Shown: positions 9,340 through 19,002 of the stretch, piece by piece
Numbering within the stretch: the first letter of the stretch is position 1
How the letters are laid out: the number at the start of each line of letters is the position of its first letter
Origin: Prosthecobacter vanneervenii
Lineage (GTDB): Bacteria; Verrucomicrobiota; Verrucomicrobiia; Verrucomicrobiales; Verrucomicrobiaceae
Reading direction: 5' to 3'
Length of the DNA: 64,000 bases
Assembly (NCBI RefSeq): GCF_014203095.1
Contig: NZ_JACHIG010000001.1
Coordinates: 62,001-126,000, forward strand
Notes under the pieces: model-generated
What the model saw: only the letters and a program-made list of their open reading frames with translations
What the model was told of the DNA's origin: nothing
Database searches by the model: none
Translations under genes and position numbers: made by a program

Positions 9340-11652
9340 ATGGCAAACCAGGGCTTCAAGCGCTTACTTACTTTTCAGGACATCCTTCAGTTCCTCTCAC
9401 GTTACGTGAAGTACTGGCGTTTAGGGGTGTTTTGCGCGACCTTGGGTGCCTCGCTCGCCCTCGCCTATTTCGTCTACGGCAAGCCATCCTACTACTCAAA
9501 GAGTTCGGTAGAATACAGTTATGTCGACCTGCCCATCAAGTCTGAAATTTCAGACGTTCGTGGTAATACGAAATGGGACAACATTCATTCGCAAGTCGTA
9601 CTTGGTTTGCAATCAAGGTGGCTTGCCGAACGCACAGCCCTGCGCCTGAAACTCGTTAAAAATGTCAGCCAGTTGGGCACCATCTGGAGCCGTTTCATTT
9701 CCAAGATCAAAATCACCAGTTCGGTTGCCAACCAGCTGGAGATCGAAGTGTGGGTCTATGAACCTCGCTTGGCCAAGCTCTGGCCTCAAGCCATGCTTCT
9801 TGAGTATCATGATTTCCTTACCGAATCTCGCATCAAGCATCGTGACCTGATAATCCAGGGGTTCTCCAAGGAAATGGATCGCATCCGCGAAAACTTGAAG
9901 GCCGAAACTGAGCGTGATCGCCGTTTTGAGTCCGAAAATCGTATTCTGGAAAACTTTGTGGCCAACAATAAATTGGAACAGTTGCCCACCCAGATGCTCA
10001 CCTACCGCTCTCAGCTGGATGCCATGGAAGAGGTCGAAAAGTACATCGACGCCACCGCCCCCAGCCCAGCGGAAAAGCTGTCCCTGCTCAAAAAGCATCG
10101 CGACAAACCTCTTGCTGTTGGCACCATCGTGCGTCGTGGTGCGGAAGTTGACCCCTTTTTAACGAAGACCAATGCGCCCGACATCTTGATGGCCGGTACT
10201 GGTGCTGTCGCAGTAGAACCCCCGAAGCGCGCTGCAGCCGGTGCCTCCTCGGCCGCAACCACCAGCACCATTGTCATTCCCGAGAACTCAAAACGCACCG
10301 AAGTCTGGGAAGAAATTGATGAGAAACTGCGAGAAGCTCAGCGTGAATATCAGCGTCTTTCAAGCAACTTGCTGCCTGGGCATGAGCAGATGCGCGCTCT
10401 GCAAAAAGAGATCGACAGTTACAGCTTTGCTCTTGAAGCCGAGTGGAAAAAGGAAATTGCAGCCTTCCAACTTGAGAAGGATCACATTCGTCAGCAGCTT
10501 GCTTCCCTGCAGAAGCAGATGCCCGAATACCACAAGCTCATCGCGGGCTACGATGACTATCGCAGAGACTTTCGTCTCCAGTCCAGTGGCAGACTTGCTT
10601 GGGAGCAAGCCTACATTACCATGAAATCCCGAATCTCGGCCATGGACTACACAGGACCTGAGGTGCAGGTGGAATTCTTTTTCAAAGGCTTCACGGAAGT
10701 GCGTGATGACATTCCCGTCTCCCCGAATAAACAAAAGCTCCTCACCTATGCCTTGGCGCTCTCTCTCGGCCTTGGCATCGGCGGGCCTGTCCTCACCGAG
10801 CGGCTGCGTTTCACCTCCTCCTTTGTCGGTGAAGCTGAAAAATACTGCCAGTATCCTGCATGCGGCATTGTACCCTTGATGGAGCCGAAGGCTAAGCTCG
10901 CTATCGAAGATGGCAAGGACGGCAACGAAGACGATTTTGCCGGCAGCCACGCTCACGAATCTTTCCGCATCATTCGAAGCTCTCTGCCGTTCTACGCGCC
11001 AGGGGACAACCGCAAACAGGTGATCATGGTGACCAGCGCCCGCCCAAGTGATGGCAAAAGCACTGTGGCGATGCATCTGGCCAAATCATTTGCTGAGAGT
11101 GGCGACAAAGTGCTGCTTATCGACTGTGACCTGCGTCGAGGCACCTTGCATCGTCTCTTAGATCTTGACCGCAAGCAGGACGGACTTGCCGAACTGCTCG
11201 ACGGTCAGGCCAAACTTGCAGATGCCATTCAATCCACCAAGACGCCCGGCCTGAGTTTAGTCGCACGTGGCAAGAGCAAAAGCGTTAGTCCTGAGTTGCT
11301 GTCACGCAATCAGTTCCAGCATTTGATCGACAGTCTGCGTCCCGATTTTGATCGCATCATTGTGGACACCCCACCGCTGCTCGGCCTTGCCGATTCATTG
11401 CTCATCAGTAAAGTCGTGGACGGGTTGATTTTTGTGATTCGCGCAGACCAGACCACCCAGCGTGACGTTGCCACCGCTTCTGAAATTTTGCACCAGGCTG
11501 GCGCTCCAGTTTACGGTTTTGTCTTGAACTGTGTGAACCTTAAAAACCTCGAAAACTACTACTATTACGGCACTTACTATTCACGGTATTACGACCCCAC
11601 CTATTACAGCAGTTCGAGACGCGGTGGCGTGCAGCCTGTTAATGATGCGTGA
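9340..11652 (+). CDS. Wzc-like polysaccharide co-polymerase with BY-kinase domain
   Basis: A 770-residue inner-membrane protein. An N-terminal Wzz-like part has its first transmembrane helix near residues 28-46. A long coiled-coil periplasmic region (about 170-450) follows, then a second transmembrane helix (LLTYALALSLGLGIGG). The cytoplasmic tyrosine-kinase domain has Walker A SARPSDGKST, Walker A' LLIDCDLRRG and Walker B IIVDTPPLL. The C-terminal tail carries a tyrosine cluster (YYYYGTYYSRYY), the usual autophosphorylation site. It controls chain length and couples the polymerase to export. The fusion of co-polymerase and kinase is the proteobacterial arrangement rather than the split Gram-positive one. 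Confidence 0.92.
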   Translation: MANQGFKRLLTFQDILQFLSRYVKYWRLGVFCATLGASLALAYFVYGKPSYYSKSSVEYSYVDLPIKSEISDVRGNTKWDNIHSQVVLGLQSRWLAERTALRLKLVKNVSQLGTIWSRFISKIKITSSVANQLEIEVWVYEPRLAKLWPQAMLLEYHDFLTESRIKHRDLIIQGFSKEMDRIRENLKAETERDRRFESENRILENFVANNKLEQLPTQMLTYRSQLDAMEEVEKYIDATAPSPAEKLSLLKKHRDKPLAVGTIVRRGAEVDPFLTKTNAPDILMAGTGAVAVEPPKRAAAGASSAATTSTIVIPENSKRTEVWEEIDEKLREAQREYQRLSSNLLPGHEQMRALQKEIDSYSFALEAEWKKEIAAFQLEKDHIRQQLASLQKQMPEYHKLIAGYDDYRRDFRLQSSGRLAWEQAYITMKSRISAMDYTGPEVQVEFFFKGFTEVRDDIPVSPNKQKLLTYALALSLGLGIGGPVLTERLRFTSSFVGEAEKYCQYPACGIVPLMEPKAKLAIEDGKDGNEDDFAGSHAHESFRIIRSSLPFYAPGDNRKQVIMVTSARPSDGKSTVAMHLAKSFAESGDKVLLIDCDLRRGTLHRLLDLDRKQDGLAELLDGQAKLADAIQSTKTPGLSLVARGKSKSVSPELLSRNQFQHLIDSLRPDFDRIIVDTPPLLGLADSLLISKVVDGLIFVIRADQTTQRDVATASEILHQAGAPVYGFVLNCVNLKNLENYYYYGTYYSRYYDPTYYSSSRRGGVQPVNDA

Positions 11653-11684
11653 CCTGATCGATGTGACCTCGCGTCGTTTACTTC

Positions 11685-12818
11685 ATGGGAATCAGTGTGC
11701 TCCACGTTCTTCACTCCTTCCGCCAAGGGGGAATGGAGAACATGATCGGACAGATGGCATGGCGGCTTTCTCAAGCGGGCTTGAAGGTTATCGTCTGCGC
11801 CTTGGTTGGCTCAGATGATTTCAAGCATCGTCTGCCTCCCGGGACTCCAGTTATAGAGCTCCAGAAGCGCCCAGGATTAGACTTCCGCTGCGTCATGCGC
11901 CTGCGTGAACTCATCCGTGAACTCAAGCCCGACGTAGTGCACTCTCATAATTGGAACGCTCTGGTTTATTCTCTACTTGCGCTCGGCCTCAAAAGCACCC
12001 CACTGCTGCATGGCGAGCATGCTCTGCTCTACGGATGGGAGAGGTCCCCCTGGCGACTCAGGCTCCGTCGCCTCTTCTATGCCCGTTGTGATATCGTTCA
12101 TACCGTTTCTCAGGGCCAGATCAACGATATGGCCGCCCTTGGCCTCACTCGTCACCTCGACCTTCGCGTCATTCGCAACGGTGTTGATACATTAAAGTTC
12201 AATCTTCTAGATAAAGCCGAGTGCCGTCGCGCCCTCGGCATCCCCTCCGGTTCCCCCTGCTTCGGAATGGCTGCCCGCTACGTCCCCGAAAAGCGTCATC
12301 ATCTCCTCCTCCAAGCCTTCTTAAAAATCGGCACAACCTTTCCAAACGCCCGCCTCTTGCTCGCAGGTGCTGGCGGCAACTGCGAAGAAGCGACTCAGGA
12401 ACTTATCGCGCGACATCCCTTTGCCGATCGAATCATCCAGCTTGGGCACCGGGATGACATGGCGGCTGTGTACAATGCCCTCGATCTTCTGGTACTAACC
12501 TCAACGTCCGAAGGCATGTCCAATGTGACCCTCGAAGCCATGAGTTGTGGCGTCCCCGTGCTCATGCACGCTACCTGTGGCTCTGAGGAACTCATCCACC
12601 ACGGGCACAATGGCAGCCTGGCTGCGATGGAAACCGCTGATGATGTGGCTGCTGCAGTCACCGCGCTGCTGGAGCGACCAGAGTTGCTGAGCACGATGGG
12701 CGGCGCTGCGCGGGAATTCATCGAACTTGAATATCCATTGGCAAAAACCGCTGCTGATTACGGGGCGGTCTATGCCGAACTCAGTGGGAAGCAGATCACC
12801 GCAATGGGGGGCCGATAA
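11685..12818 (+). CDS. GT4-type glycosyltransferase
   Basis: A 377-residue GT-B enzyme. It begins with ISVLHVLHSFRQGGMENMI, including the GGxE loop. The C-terminal domain has MAARYVPEKRHHLLLQAF and LTSTSEGMSNVTLEAMSCG with the E-x7-E donor-site pair. It resembles the glycosyltransferases found next to exosortase or EPS clusters. It lies 32 bases after the co-polymerase and its stop directly abuts the GTG of the polymerase gene, so the three are probably one transcript. Sugar specificity is unknown. Confidence 0.9.
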   Translation: MGISVLHVLHSFRQGGMENMIGQMAWRLSQAGLKVIVCALVGSDDFKHRLPPGTPVIELQKRPGLDFRCVMRLRELIRELKPDVVHSHNWNALVYSLLALGLKSTPLLHGEHALLYGWERSPWRLRLRRLFYARCDIVHTVSQGQINDMAALGLTRHLDLRVIRNGVDTLKFNLLDKAECRRALGIPSGSPCFGMAARYVPEKRHHLLLQAFLKIGTTFPNARLLLAGAGGNCEEATQELIARHPFADRIIQLGHRDDMAAVYNALDLLVLTSTSEGMSNVTLEAMSCGVPVLMHATCGSEELIHHGHNGSLAAMETADDVAAAVTALLERPELLSTMGGAAREFIELEYPLAKTAADYGAVYAELSGKQITAMGGR

Positions 12819-14291
12819 GTGGATTTTATCTGCGCCTGCTTACTCGTTTTTTTTTGGTACGTCCGCCCGCAGGACATCTTTGCAGTCATTGGCGGTGTCA
12901 GCGTGGTGAAGTATGCGATGTATGTGGGCATCGTCGCCACCGTGCGGCGTGCTGGCGGGTTCAGCCGTGCTATTCTGTGGGCTGTGCCGATGGACTGGCT
13001 GATCAGCGCATACTGTTTGTGGATCATCTACGCGACGGCTGACCATGTAGCGGCTATCAAAGAGGTTTTCACCTATTTCAGCTTCCACATGGTCACGGCC
13101 CTGGCGCTGAACAGCTGGGCAAAAATTGAAAAATACCTCAATCTTTGGCTGGGATGTCTGGCTGTGCTGGCGCTGCTGGCGGTTTCCACTCACTGGGACT
13201 TTGAGTTGGTCGCTGGTTCAGCAGAACTTATCAGGGATTTCCATGACCGTCTTACATTAAACACGTGGGTGTTTCGCAATCCTAACGCACTGGGCCACGG
13301 CGTAGTGACCCTGATCCCGGCCGGGATTGCGTGGTGGGTCATGGCGGGGGGGAAGAACAAAATGCTGGGCATCGCGCTCATCGCGCTGGCGGTGCACTGT
13401 GTGCTGCTAACGGAGTCCAAGGGAGCCTTTTTGGCGGGTGCTGGCGGGCTCACGATGCTCTTCTTGTTCAAGCGGCCCGTGTGGCTGCAGCTGGTGCTTC
13501 TCGCATTGGTTTATGCCGTGGGACTTGCGGCCCTGAAAAGTCTGCCGCGCATGGACACGCTGTCCAAGAATGACGAGGGCATCCAAGGCCGTATGATCGT
13601 CTGGCAGCAGGGCAAGTTCAGCATGGAGAGTACTGTCACAGGGGCGGGGCTGAAGATGTTCCAGGGGTATGTTCCCGTTCGTAACGGCAAATTGCACCGT
13701 ACGTTTTATATCCAGATCGCCACGCACGGTTCTTATGTCCGAAATGGAGCAGATTTGGGTTACATGGGCTTGCTTCTGTTTGCGGGCGTTTTTTACGGTG
13801 GAGTTCGGGTGCTGCTGGTGGCTCAATCTGTGCCTGGCAGCGAAGCGATGAGGGTGCAAAGAACCTTGTACGCTTTGATCGCAACGACGGTCTTTTCCTG
13901 CTGGGTGGTGGACCGTGCCTATCACATGGACTTTTTTCTGTTGTCCGGGGTCATATCAGCCTTTCACCGACGGTTTCTCCCAGGTAACAAGGGGCGGGAG
14001 GAAGATGCTGCAGAGACGGAGGCTCTGGCAGGGCCAGAGTCCAAGCTGCTGCTGCCAGCGACCGTGGGAGGAGCGCCCGCTGCTGAGAAGGTCAGCGAGG
14101 CGCTGGCTGCAACAAGAAGTCAGGATACTGAAAATGAAGAGCTGGCCGACAAGGACACTCCGGATCAATTCGGCGCGATCAAGCTTAATTGGTCGCGCGT
14201 TGGTCTGATTGACATAATGATCATGTACTTGATTATGGAAGTGCTGATCTATTTCTGGGAGCTTTTCTCAACGGACTTTGTGGTGTTCTGA
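12819..14291 (+). CDS. O-antigen polymerase/ligase family membrane protein (Wzy/WaaL-like)
   Basis: A 490-residue polytopic membrane protein with about ten to eleven hydrophobic helices. The region TLNTWVFRNPNALGHGVVTL followed by SKGAFLAGAG is characteristic of the Wzy_C/O-antigen ligase superfamily. A large periplasmic loop follows (IQGRMIVWQQGKFSMES, about residues 248-300). The C-terminus has a Glu/Ala-rich soluble stretch (residues 390-460) and one last helix. It would polymerise or ligate lipid-linked repeat units in the periplasm. The GTG start abuts the preceding stop codon. Whether it is polymerase or ligase cannot be told from sequence. Confidence 0.85.
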   Translation: MDFICACLLVFFWYVRPQDIFAVIGGVSVVKYAMYVGIVATVRRAGGFSRAILWAVPMDWLISAYCLWIIYATADHVAAIKEVFTYFSFHMVTALALNSWAKIEKYLNLWLGCLAVLALLAVSTHWDFELVAGSAELIRDFHDRLTLNTWVFRNPNALGHGVVTLIPAGIAWWVMAGGKNKMLGIALIALAVHCVLLTESKGAFLAGAGGLTMLFLFKRPVWLQLVLLALVYAVGLAALKSLPRMDTLSKNDEGIQGRMIVWQQGKFSMESTVTGAGLKMFQGYVPVRNGKLHRTFYIQIATHGSYVRNGADLGYMGLLLFAGVFYGGVRVLLVAQSVPGSEAMRVQRTLYALIATTVFSCWVVDRAYHMDFFLLSGVISAFHRRFLPGNKGREEDAAETEALAGPESKLLLPATVGGAPAAEKVSEALAATRSQDTENEELADKDTPDQFGAIKLNWSRVGLIDIMIMYLIMEVLIYFWELFSTDFVVF

Positions 14292-14293
14292 CG

Positions 14294-15532
14294 ATGCGTA
14301 TTCTTTGGATCAAAACGAGCCCACTGCATCCGCTTACACGCGGCGGAGATTTGCGCACCTTTCATCTCTTGCGCCCCCTGCATCAGCGGCATGATATCAC
14401 CTTTATCGGCATGACGGCGGATGAAGGCCAGGTGGCTGGCTCACGGCATGCTGCAGAGTATTCTACTCATGCGTTCTGGGTGCATGAGCCCAAGGCTTCG
14501 CTACAGCTCGCCAAGTGGAAGTTTTTTGCCGGGGCGCTGGTCAATCTGACGTCGTCGCTGCCCTATGCTGTCGCTCGTTTCAGATCGAAACAGCTGCGAC
14601 GTCTCCTTAATGCAAAACTCAAGGAGCAGGCATACGATTTGGTGGTGGCGGATTTTCTCTTTCCTGCGGCCAGTCTCCCTTGGGAGCTCAAGGATGCCAG
14701 CGGCTGCCCCTGGGTTCTCTTTCAGCACAATGTGGAGTCCATGATCTGGCGCCGTAGGGCTGAAGGAAAGACCGGCATCAGTGCGCTGTACTATCGAACT
14801 CAGCGCGATCGCATGTTGCACTTTGAAAAGAAGGCCAGCAGCCGCTTTGATGGTGTGCTGGCTGTCTCCGAGGAGGATGCGCGCATTTTTAAAGAAGAGA
14901 TGCAGCTCTCCAATGTCCTTGGATCAGTGCCCACCGGTGTGGATTTGGACTACTTCCAGGCAGTGCCCAGGTCCAGGCCCGCAGTACCCACGGTCATGTT
15001 CATGGGATCGATGGACTGGTATGCCAATGTGGATGGCGTGAAGTGGTTTGCGGAGGCCGTCTGGCCGCTGGTGCAGAAGGAGATCCCGCAGGCCAGATTT
15101 CAGGTGGTAGGGCGCAAGCCGCCTGCAGAAATCCAGGCTCTGGCCACCAGCGGCAGCAACATCGAGGTCACCGGTACCGTGCCGGATGTGCGGCCCTACC
15201 TGCGTGGCGCAGATGTCATTGTGGTGCCACTGCGCATCGGGGGCGGCACCAGATTAAAAATATACGAGGCCATGGCCGCTGAAGTACCGGTGGTATCTAC
15301 TACCATAGGGGCAGAGGGCCTGGACGTGAAGCACGGGCGCCATGTGCTGCTGGCAGACAGTGCCGAGGATACAGCTGCGCAGGTGTTGCACGTTTTGAGG
15401 AATCAAGAGGCAGGTGCTTCACTGGCGCATCATGCTCTGGAGGAGGTGGCACGTCCGTGCTCCTGGGCGGCAGCCGCGCAGATTTTTGAAAAAGCCTGCA
15501 CAGATCTGATTCAAAAGCGCAGCCGCTCATGA
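14294..15532 (+). CDS. GT4-type glycosyltransferase
   Basis: A 412-residue enzyme starting MRILWIKTSPLHPLTRGGDL. The N-terminal domain shows the HDITFIGM strand and an FQHNVESMIWRR segment typical of the EPS/PEP-CTERM-associated GT4 subgroup. The C-terminal domain has VMFMGSMDWYANVDGVKWF and IGGGTRLKIYEAMAAEVPVV, the donor-site region. It follows the polymerase by 2 bases and its stop overlaps the next ATG (ATGA), implying translational coupling. It acts in the cytoplasm in repeat-unit assembly. Confidence 0.9.
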   Translation: MRILWIKTSPLHPLTRGGDLRTFHLLRPLHQRHDITFIGMTADEGQVAGSRHAAEYSTHAFWVHEPKASLQLAKWKFFAGALVNLTSSLPYAVARFRSKQLRRLLNAKLKEQAYDLVVADFLFPAASLPWELKDASGCPWVLFQHNVESMIWRRRAEGKTGISALYYRTQRDRMLHFEKKASSRFDGVLAVSEEDARIFKEEMQLSNVLGSVPTGVDLDYFQAVPRSRPAVPTVMFMGSMDWYANVDGVKWFAEAVWPLVQKEIPQARFQVVGRKPPAEIQALATSGSNIEVTGTVPDVRPYLRGADVIVVPLRIGGGTRLKIYEAMAAEVPVVSTTIGAEGLDVKHGRHVLLADSAEDTAAQVLHVLRNQEAGASLAHHALEEVARPCSWAAAAQIFEKACTDLIQKRSRS

Positions 15533-16707
15533 TCGCCGCCGCCTGGATCATACTCATCGTCAGCGTTGCCGCCGTGGTGCACTGCTACGTTTTTTATCCG
15601 CTGTGGTGGCATCTGCTGGGCAGTCGCAGACCCATGCGGGTGCGACCTGCTTCCCAGGATGAAAAAGAGCTGCCCTATGTATCTGTCATCGTGGCGGGCT
15701 ACAATGAGGCAGGCTGCATCGCACGCCGTGTGGAAAATCTGCTGCAGTGCGACTACCCCGCTGATCGGCTGGAGATCATCATCGCCTCGGATGGTTCAGA
15801 TGATGGCACCGCCAGGCTGGCAGAGCAGGCTGCGGCTGGAGATGCCCGGGTGCGTGTGTTGGATTTCACGCAGCGTCGCGGCAAGGTGCATGTGCTCAAT
15901 GAGGTTTGCCCCCAGGCACAGGGCAGCGTGCTCGTGTTGAGCGATGCGAATGTGGATTTTGACTCCGATACGCTGCGTCGCCTGGTGCCGTGGTTCCTCG
16001 ATGACAAGGTGGCCTGTGTCTGCGGCAAGCTGATTTTCAGACCCAGGGAAGGGGAGGCGCACACCCAGTCCGAGGGCTTCTACTGGAAGCTCGAAACATG
16101 GCTCAAGCAGCACGAGGGCGGGCGTGGTGTGCTGCTCGGTGCCAATGGGGCCAACTTCGCTCTGCGGCGTGATCTCTGGACGGGCTGCCCCCCGGAGATT
16201 GTGGTGGAGGACCTCTTCATTCCACTGCGTCTGCTGATGGACGGCTGGGCGGTGGTGTTTGAGCCCAGCGCGCTTGCTTACGAAGAGCTGCCGCCGGCGC
16301 TTTCAGATGAGTTCGGACGTCGTGTCCGTATTGGAGCCGGAGACTACCAGATTCTCGCCCGCTGTCTCGCGCTGCTTCATCCTGCGAATGGTCTCGCTGC
16401 CTGGGTGTTTTTCTCGCACAAAGTGCTGCGCTGGCTGGCACCGTTGTTCATGCTGATTGGAATGCTGGCGGTGCTTGTCCTGATTCTGCTTGGCGCATTC
16501 GGATCGCTCGTGCTCGGTGTCGTCAGTCTGTCGCTCGTGTTTCTGACCACCGCCGGATTTTACTCGCATCGTCTCCCTGGTCCTCTGGGGCGTCTGGCGG
16601 CGGTGTGCGCTTACTTTGCCAGCATGAATGCGGCCCTTTTTCTGGGCTTCATACGCTGGCTGAGAGGCGGACAAAAGACCACCTGGAACCGAACCCGCAG
16701 AGCCTGA
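15529..16707 (+). CDS. membrane-associated GT2-type glycosyltransferase
   Basis: A 392-residue protein. One N-terminal helix (residues 4-24) is followed by a GT2 domain: YVSVIVAGYNEAGCIARRVE, IIIASDGSDDGTARL, VLVLSDANVDFDSDTLR (the D-x-D equivalent), and GANGANFALRRDLW with VVEDLFIPLRL (the ED catalytic-base motif). Three to four helices at the C-terminus anchor it, as in processive or polyprenyl-linked GT2 enzymes. It overlaps the previous gene by ATGA and precedes the deacetylase-like gene by 4 bases. It probably adds a sugar to a lipid carrier at the membrane. Confidence 0.9.
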   Translation: MIAAAWIILIVSVAAVVHCYVFYPLWWHLLGSRRPMRVRPASQDEKELPYVSVIVAGYNEAGCIARRVENLLQCDYPADRLEIIIASDGSDDGTARLAEQAAAGDARVRVLDFTQRRGKVHVLNEVCPQAQGSVLVLSDANVDFDSDTLRRLVPWFLDDKVACVCGKLIFRPREGEAHTQSEGFYWKLETWLKQHEGGRGVLLGANGANFALRRDLWTGCPPEIVVEDLFIPLRLLMDGWAVVFEPSALAYEELPPALSDEFGRRVRIGAGDYQILARCLALLHPANGLAAWVFFSHKVLRWLAPLFMLIGMLAVLVLILLGAFGSLVLGVVSLSLVFLTTAGFYSHRLPGPLGRLAAVCAYFASMNAALFLGFIRWLRGGQKTTWNRTRRA

Positions 16708-16711
16708 ACGT

Positions 16712-17818
16712 ATGATCAAAGCAATGGACCGCTGGCTGCTGCCCTGGCTCAAGGATTCCTTCCTGCGCCACAAGGCCCCGATCACCGATGTCATGCTGTC
16801 GGTGTGTGACCACTTTGAGCCCTTTCACCACACGGACAAAGCCGGTGCCATGCGCCGCATGCAGGAGTGGCACACAAGACTGCCGGAGATCCTGGCCACC
16901 GGTGTGGATCACGATGGGCAGACACCAAGACACACCTTTTTCTACCCGGTGGAGCAGTATGATGCCGATGTGCTGCAGTCTCTGGCAGAGCTTTGCACCA
17001 GCAGCCGGAACGAGGTGGAAATCCACCTGCATCATCACAATGATACGGCGGAAAACTTCTGCGCAGCCATCGAGCTGGGAAAGGTAAATCTGCGTCATCA
17101 CGGACTGCTGGGCAGTTCGCCCGATGGGCAGCCTGTGTTTGGCTTCATTCATGGGAACTGGGCGCTCGATCATTCTGATCCTGCTGGCAGAGGCTGCGGC
17201 GTGCGTGGAGAGCTGGCCATGCTCAAGCAGTCCGGCTGCTATGCAGACCTGACCATGCCTTCTGCACCGCATCCCACGCAGGCACCCATCGTCAATAGTC
17301 TCTATTACTCCCAGAGCACGCTCGCTGGCTGCTCTCATCATCGCGGCACGCCCGTGAAAGTCCTGGCTGGCGGCTCTCCATCGTTGCGCGAAAAGCCTGA
17401 TCATCTGCTGCTCGTGCAAGGGCCGCTCATGCTGGACTTCACCCGGCGTAAATGGGGCCTCATGCCGCGGGTGGAAAACTCCGACCTCGGCCCTGCCAAT
17501 CCGCCCACCGTCCGCCGCTTTCATCAGTGGCGTAAAGCGGACATCTCCGTGCGTGGTGCGGAAAACTGGTGCTTCATCAAGCTGCATACCCACGGCGCGC
17601 CGGAGAAGAATCATCCCTCGGTCATCGGCGAGCCCCGGCGTCGTTTTCATGCCGAGCTGCTCCAGCTGGCAGCGCAGGAGGGATTCCGCCTCCACTACGT
17701 GAGCTCCCGCGAAATGGTGAACATCCTCCATGCTGCGGAGGACGGCCATGCGGCCGGAGACGCCGGCCTGTGGCGCGACTACCTTTATGCGCCCCCAGCC
17801 TGCCTGCAAAAAGCCTGA
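16712..17818 (+). CDS. polysaccharide deacetylase-like protein
   Basis: A 368-residue protein with the feel of NodB-type deacetylases. LSVCDHFEPFHH near the start carries an Asp and His in the position of the first metal/catalytic motif. NEVEIHLHHHNDTAENF matches the H-x3-H-like second motif. A late FIKLHTHGAPEKNH segment supplies further His residues. No signal peptide is seen, so the protein may act in the cytoplasm. It lies between two glycosyltransferase genes with 3-4 base gaps, which supports modification of the same glycan. A complete NodB motif set is not obvious, so this is a family-level call only. Confidence 0.65.
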   Translation: MIKAMDRWLLPWLKDSFLRHKAPITDVMLSVCDHFEPFHHTDKAGAMRRMQEWHTRLPEILATGVDHDGQTPRHTFFYPVEQYDADVLQSLAELCTSSRNEVEIHLHHHNDTAENFCAAIELGKVNLRHHGLLGSSPDGQPVFGFIHGNWALDHSDPAGRGCGVRGELAMLKQSGCYADLTMPSAPHPTQAPIVNSLYYSQSTLAGCSHHRGTPVKVLAGGSPSLREKPDHLLLVQGPLMLDFTRRKWGLMPRVENSDLGPANPPTVRRFHQWRKADISVRGAENWCFIKLHTHGAPEKNHPSVIGEPRRRFHAELLQLAAQEGFRLHYVSSREMVNILHAAEDGHAAGDAGLWRDYLYAPPACLQKA

Positions 17819-17821
17819 TCG

Positions 17822-18982
17822 ATGAACCTTCTCGTCGCCACCAATCTGTTTCCTGATCAAAAGGAGCCCTGGCGTGGGCTCGACAACGCCACGCTCGTGC
17901 ACGCCCTCATACGGCACGATCCGGGGCTCAAGGTGCGCGTGCTGGCCTTCCGTCCTTCCTTCAGGCACTTTGGTGAGGCTTCAAACCTCAAGCCTCGTGC
18001 CGAAGATGCCGCGCTGGCACCTGATTATTTCTGGGCTCCCTACATCCCTCGTCTGGGCGGCATGAACCACTGGCTGTTTGCGCAGGCTTTTGCACGAGCA
18101 CGCAAAGCCCTGCCTCCTGCTTATTCTCCCGATGCGGTGCTTGTTCCATGGTTGTTTCCGGATGCCTGTGGCGTGGCCACGCAGGATGCCTCATGGGGCG
18201 CGCGCATGGTCGCTGTGGCCCAGGGCTCGGACGTGCATCGCTATCTCGACATGTCCTTCAGGCGCCGCGCCATCCTGGCCATGAGCCGTAAGGCCAAAGC
18301 CATCGTCACGCGCAGCCAGGATCTCGAAAACCGGCTGGTCAGGCATGGGGCTCAGAGCGGGAAGGTGCACACCGTTTACAATGGGGTGGACGTGCACACG
18401 TTCAGGCCTGCGTCCCGCTCAGAGGCTCGTGCGGAGCTGGCACAGCCGCAGGACGCACGGCTGCTGCTCTTTGTGGGCAATTTCCTTCCGGTCAAAGGGC
18501 TCGATCTGTTGCTGTCCGCCTTTGCCCAGGTGAAGGCCGCTCTCGGGCAGCCTGTGAGGCTGGCCTTGATTGGTGGCGGACCACTGGAGGGAACGCTGCG
18601 CGCCCAGGCGGCGGAGCTCGGAATCACCAGTGAAGTCCTGTTTCTCGGCCGGCATGGGGCACCGCAGGTGGCACGCTGGATGCAGGCGGCCGATGCCGTG
18701 TGCATGACGAGTCACAACGAAGGTGTGCCCAATGTGGTGCTGGAATCTCTCTCCAGCGGACGGGTGCCCGTCTGCACGGATGTGGGCGGCATCTCAGAAG
18801 TGGTGGAGCCCGTTCTCGGCAGACGGTTTTTGGTGCCAGGGCGGGATGCCACGGCCTACGCCACCGTACTGCTGGATGCGCTGACAAATCCCCCGGATGA
18901 GAATGTGCTGCATGAGTCCGCTCTCAGCCATTCATGGGAAAGCTGTGCACAGAAGTATCTTGAGCTGCTGCGTGCGGCTTGA
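17822..18982 (+). CDS. GT4-type glycosyltransferase
   Basis: A 386-residue GT-B enzyme. It starts MNLLVATNLFPDQKEPWRGL. The middle contains VAQGSDVHRYLDM and VYNGVDVHTFRP. The donor domain contains LLFVGNFLPVKGLDLLLSAF and CMTSHNEGVPNVVLESLSSG with E-x7-E. It is the last gene of the rightward run and lies 3 bases after the deacetylase-like gene. The polyprenyl transferase downstream is convergent. Substrate not known. Confidence 0.9.
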   Translation: MNLLVATNLFPDQKEPWRGLDNATLVHALIRHDPGLKVRVLAFRPSFRHFGEASNLKPRAEDAALAPDYFWAPYIPRLGGMNHWLFAQAFARARKALPPAYSPDAVLVPWLFPDACGVATQDASWGARMVAVAQGSDVHRYLDMSFRRRAILAMSRKAKAIVTRSQDLENRLVRHGAQSGKVHTVYNGVDVHTFRPASRSEARAELAQPQDARLLLFVGNFLPVKGLDLLLSAFAQVKAALGQPVRLALIGGGPLEGTLRAQAAELGITSEVLFLGRHGAPQVARWMQAADAVCMTSHNEGVPNVVLESLSSGRVPVCTDVGGISEVVEPVLGRRFLVPGRDATAYATVLLDALTNPPDENVLHESALSHSWESCAQKYLELLRAA

Positions 18983-19002
18983 GATCACCGCCTTCTGCCT
19001 GA

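Noticed and set aside
16649..17968. 439-codon minus-strand frame opposite the deacetylase-like gene
   Set aside because: Antisense to a gene with clear family features and coupled neighbours; its composition (His/Arg/Gly) is a typical shadow.
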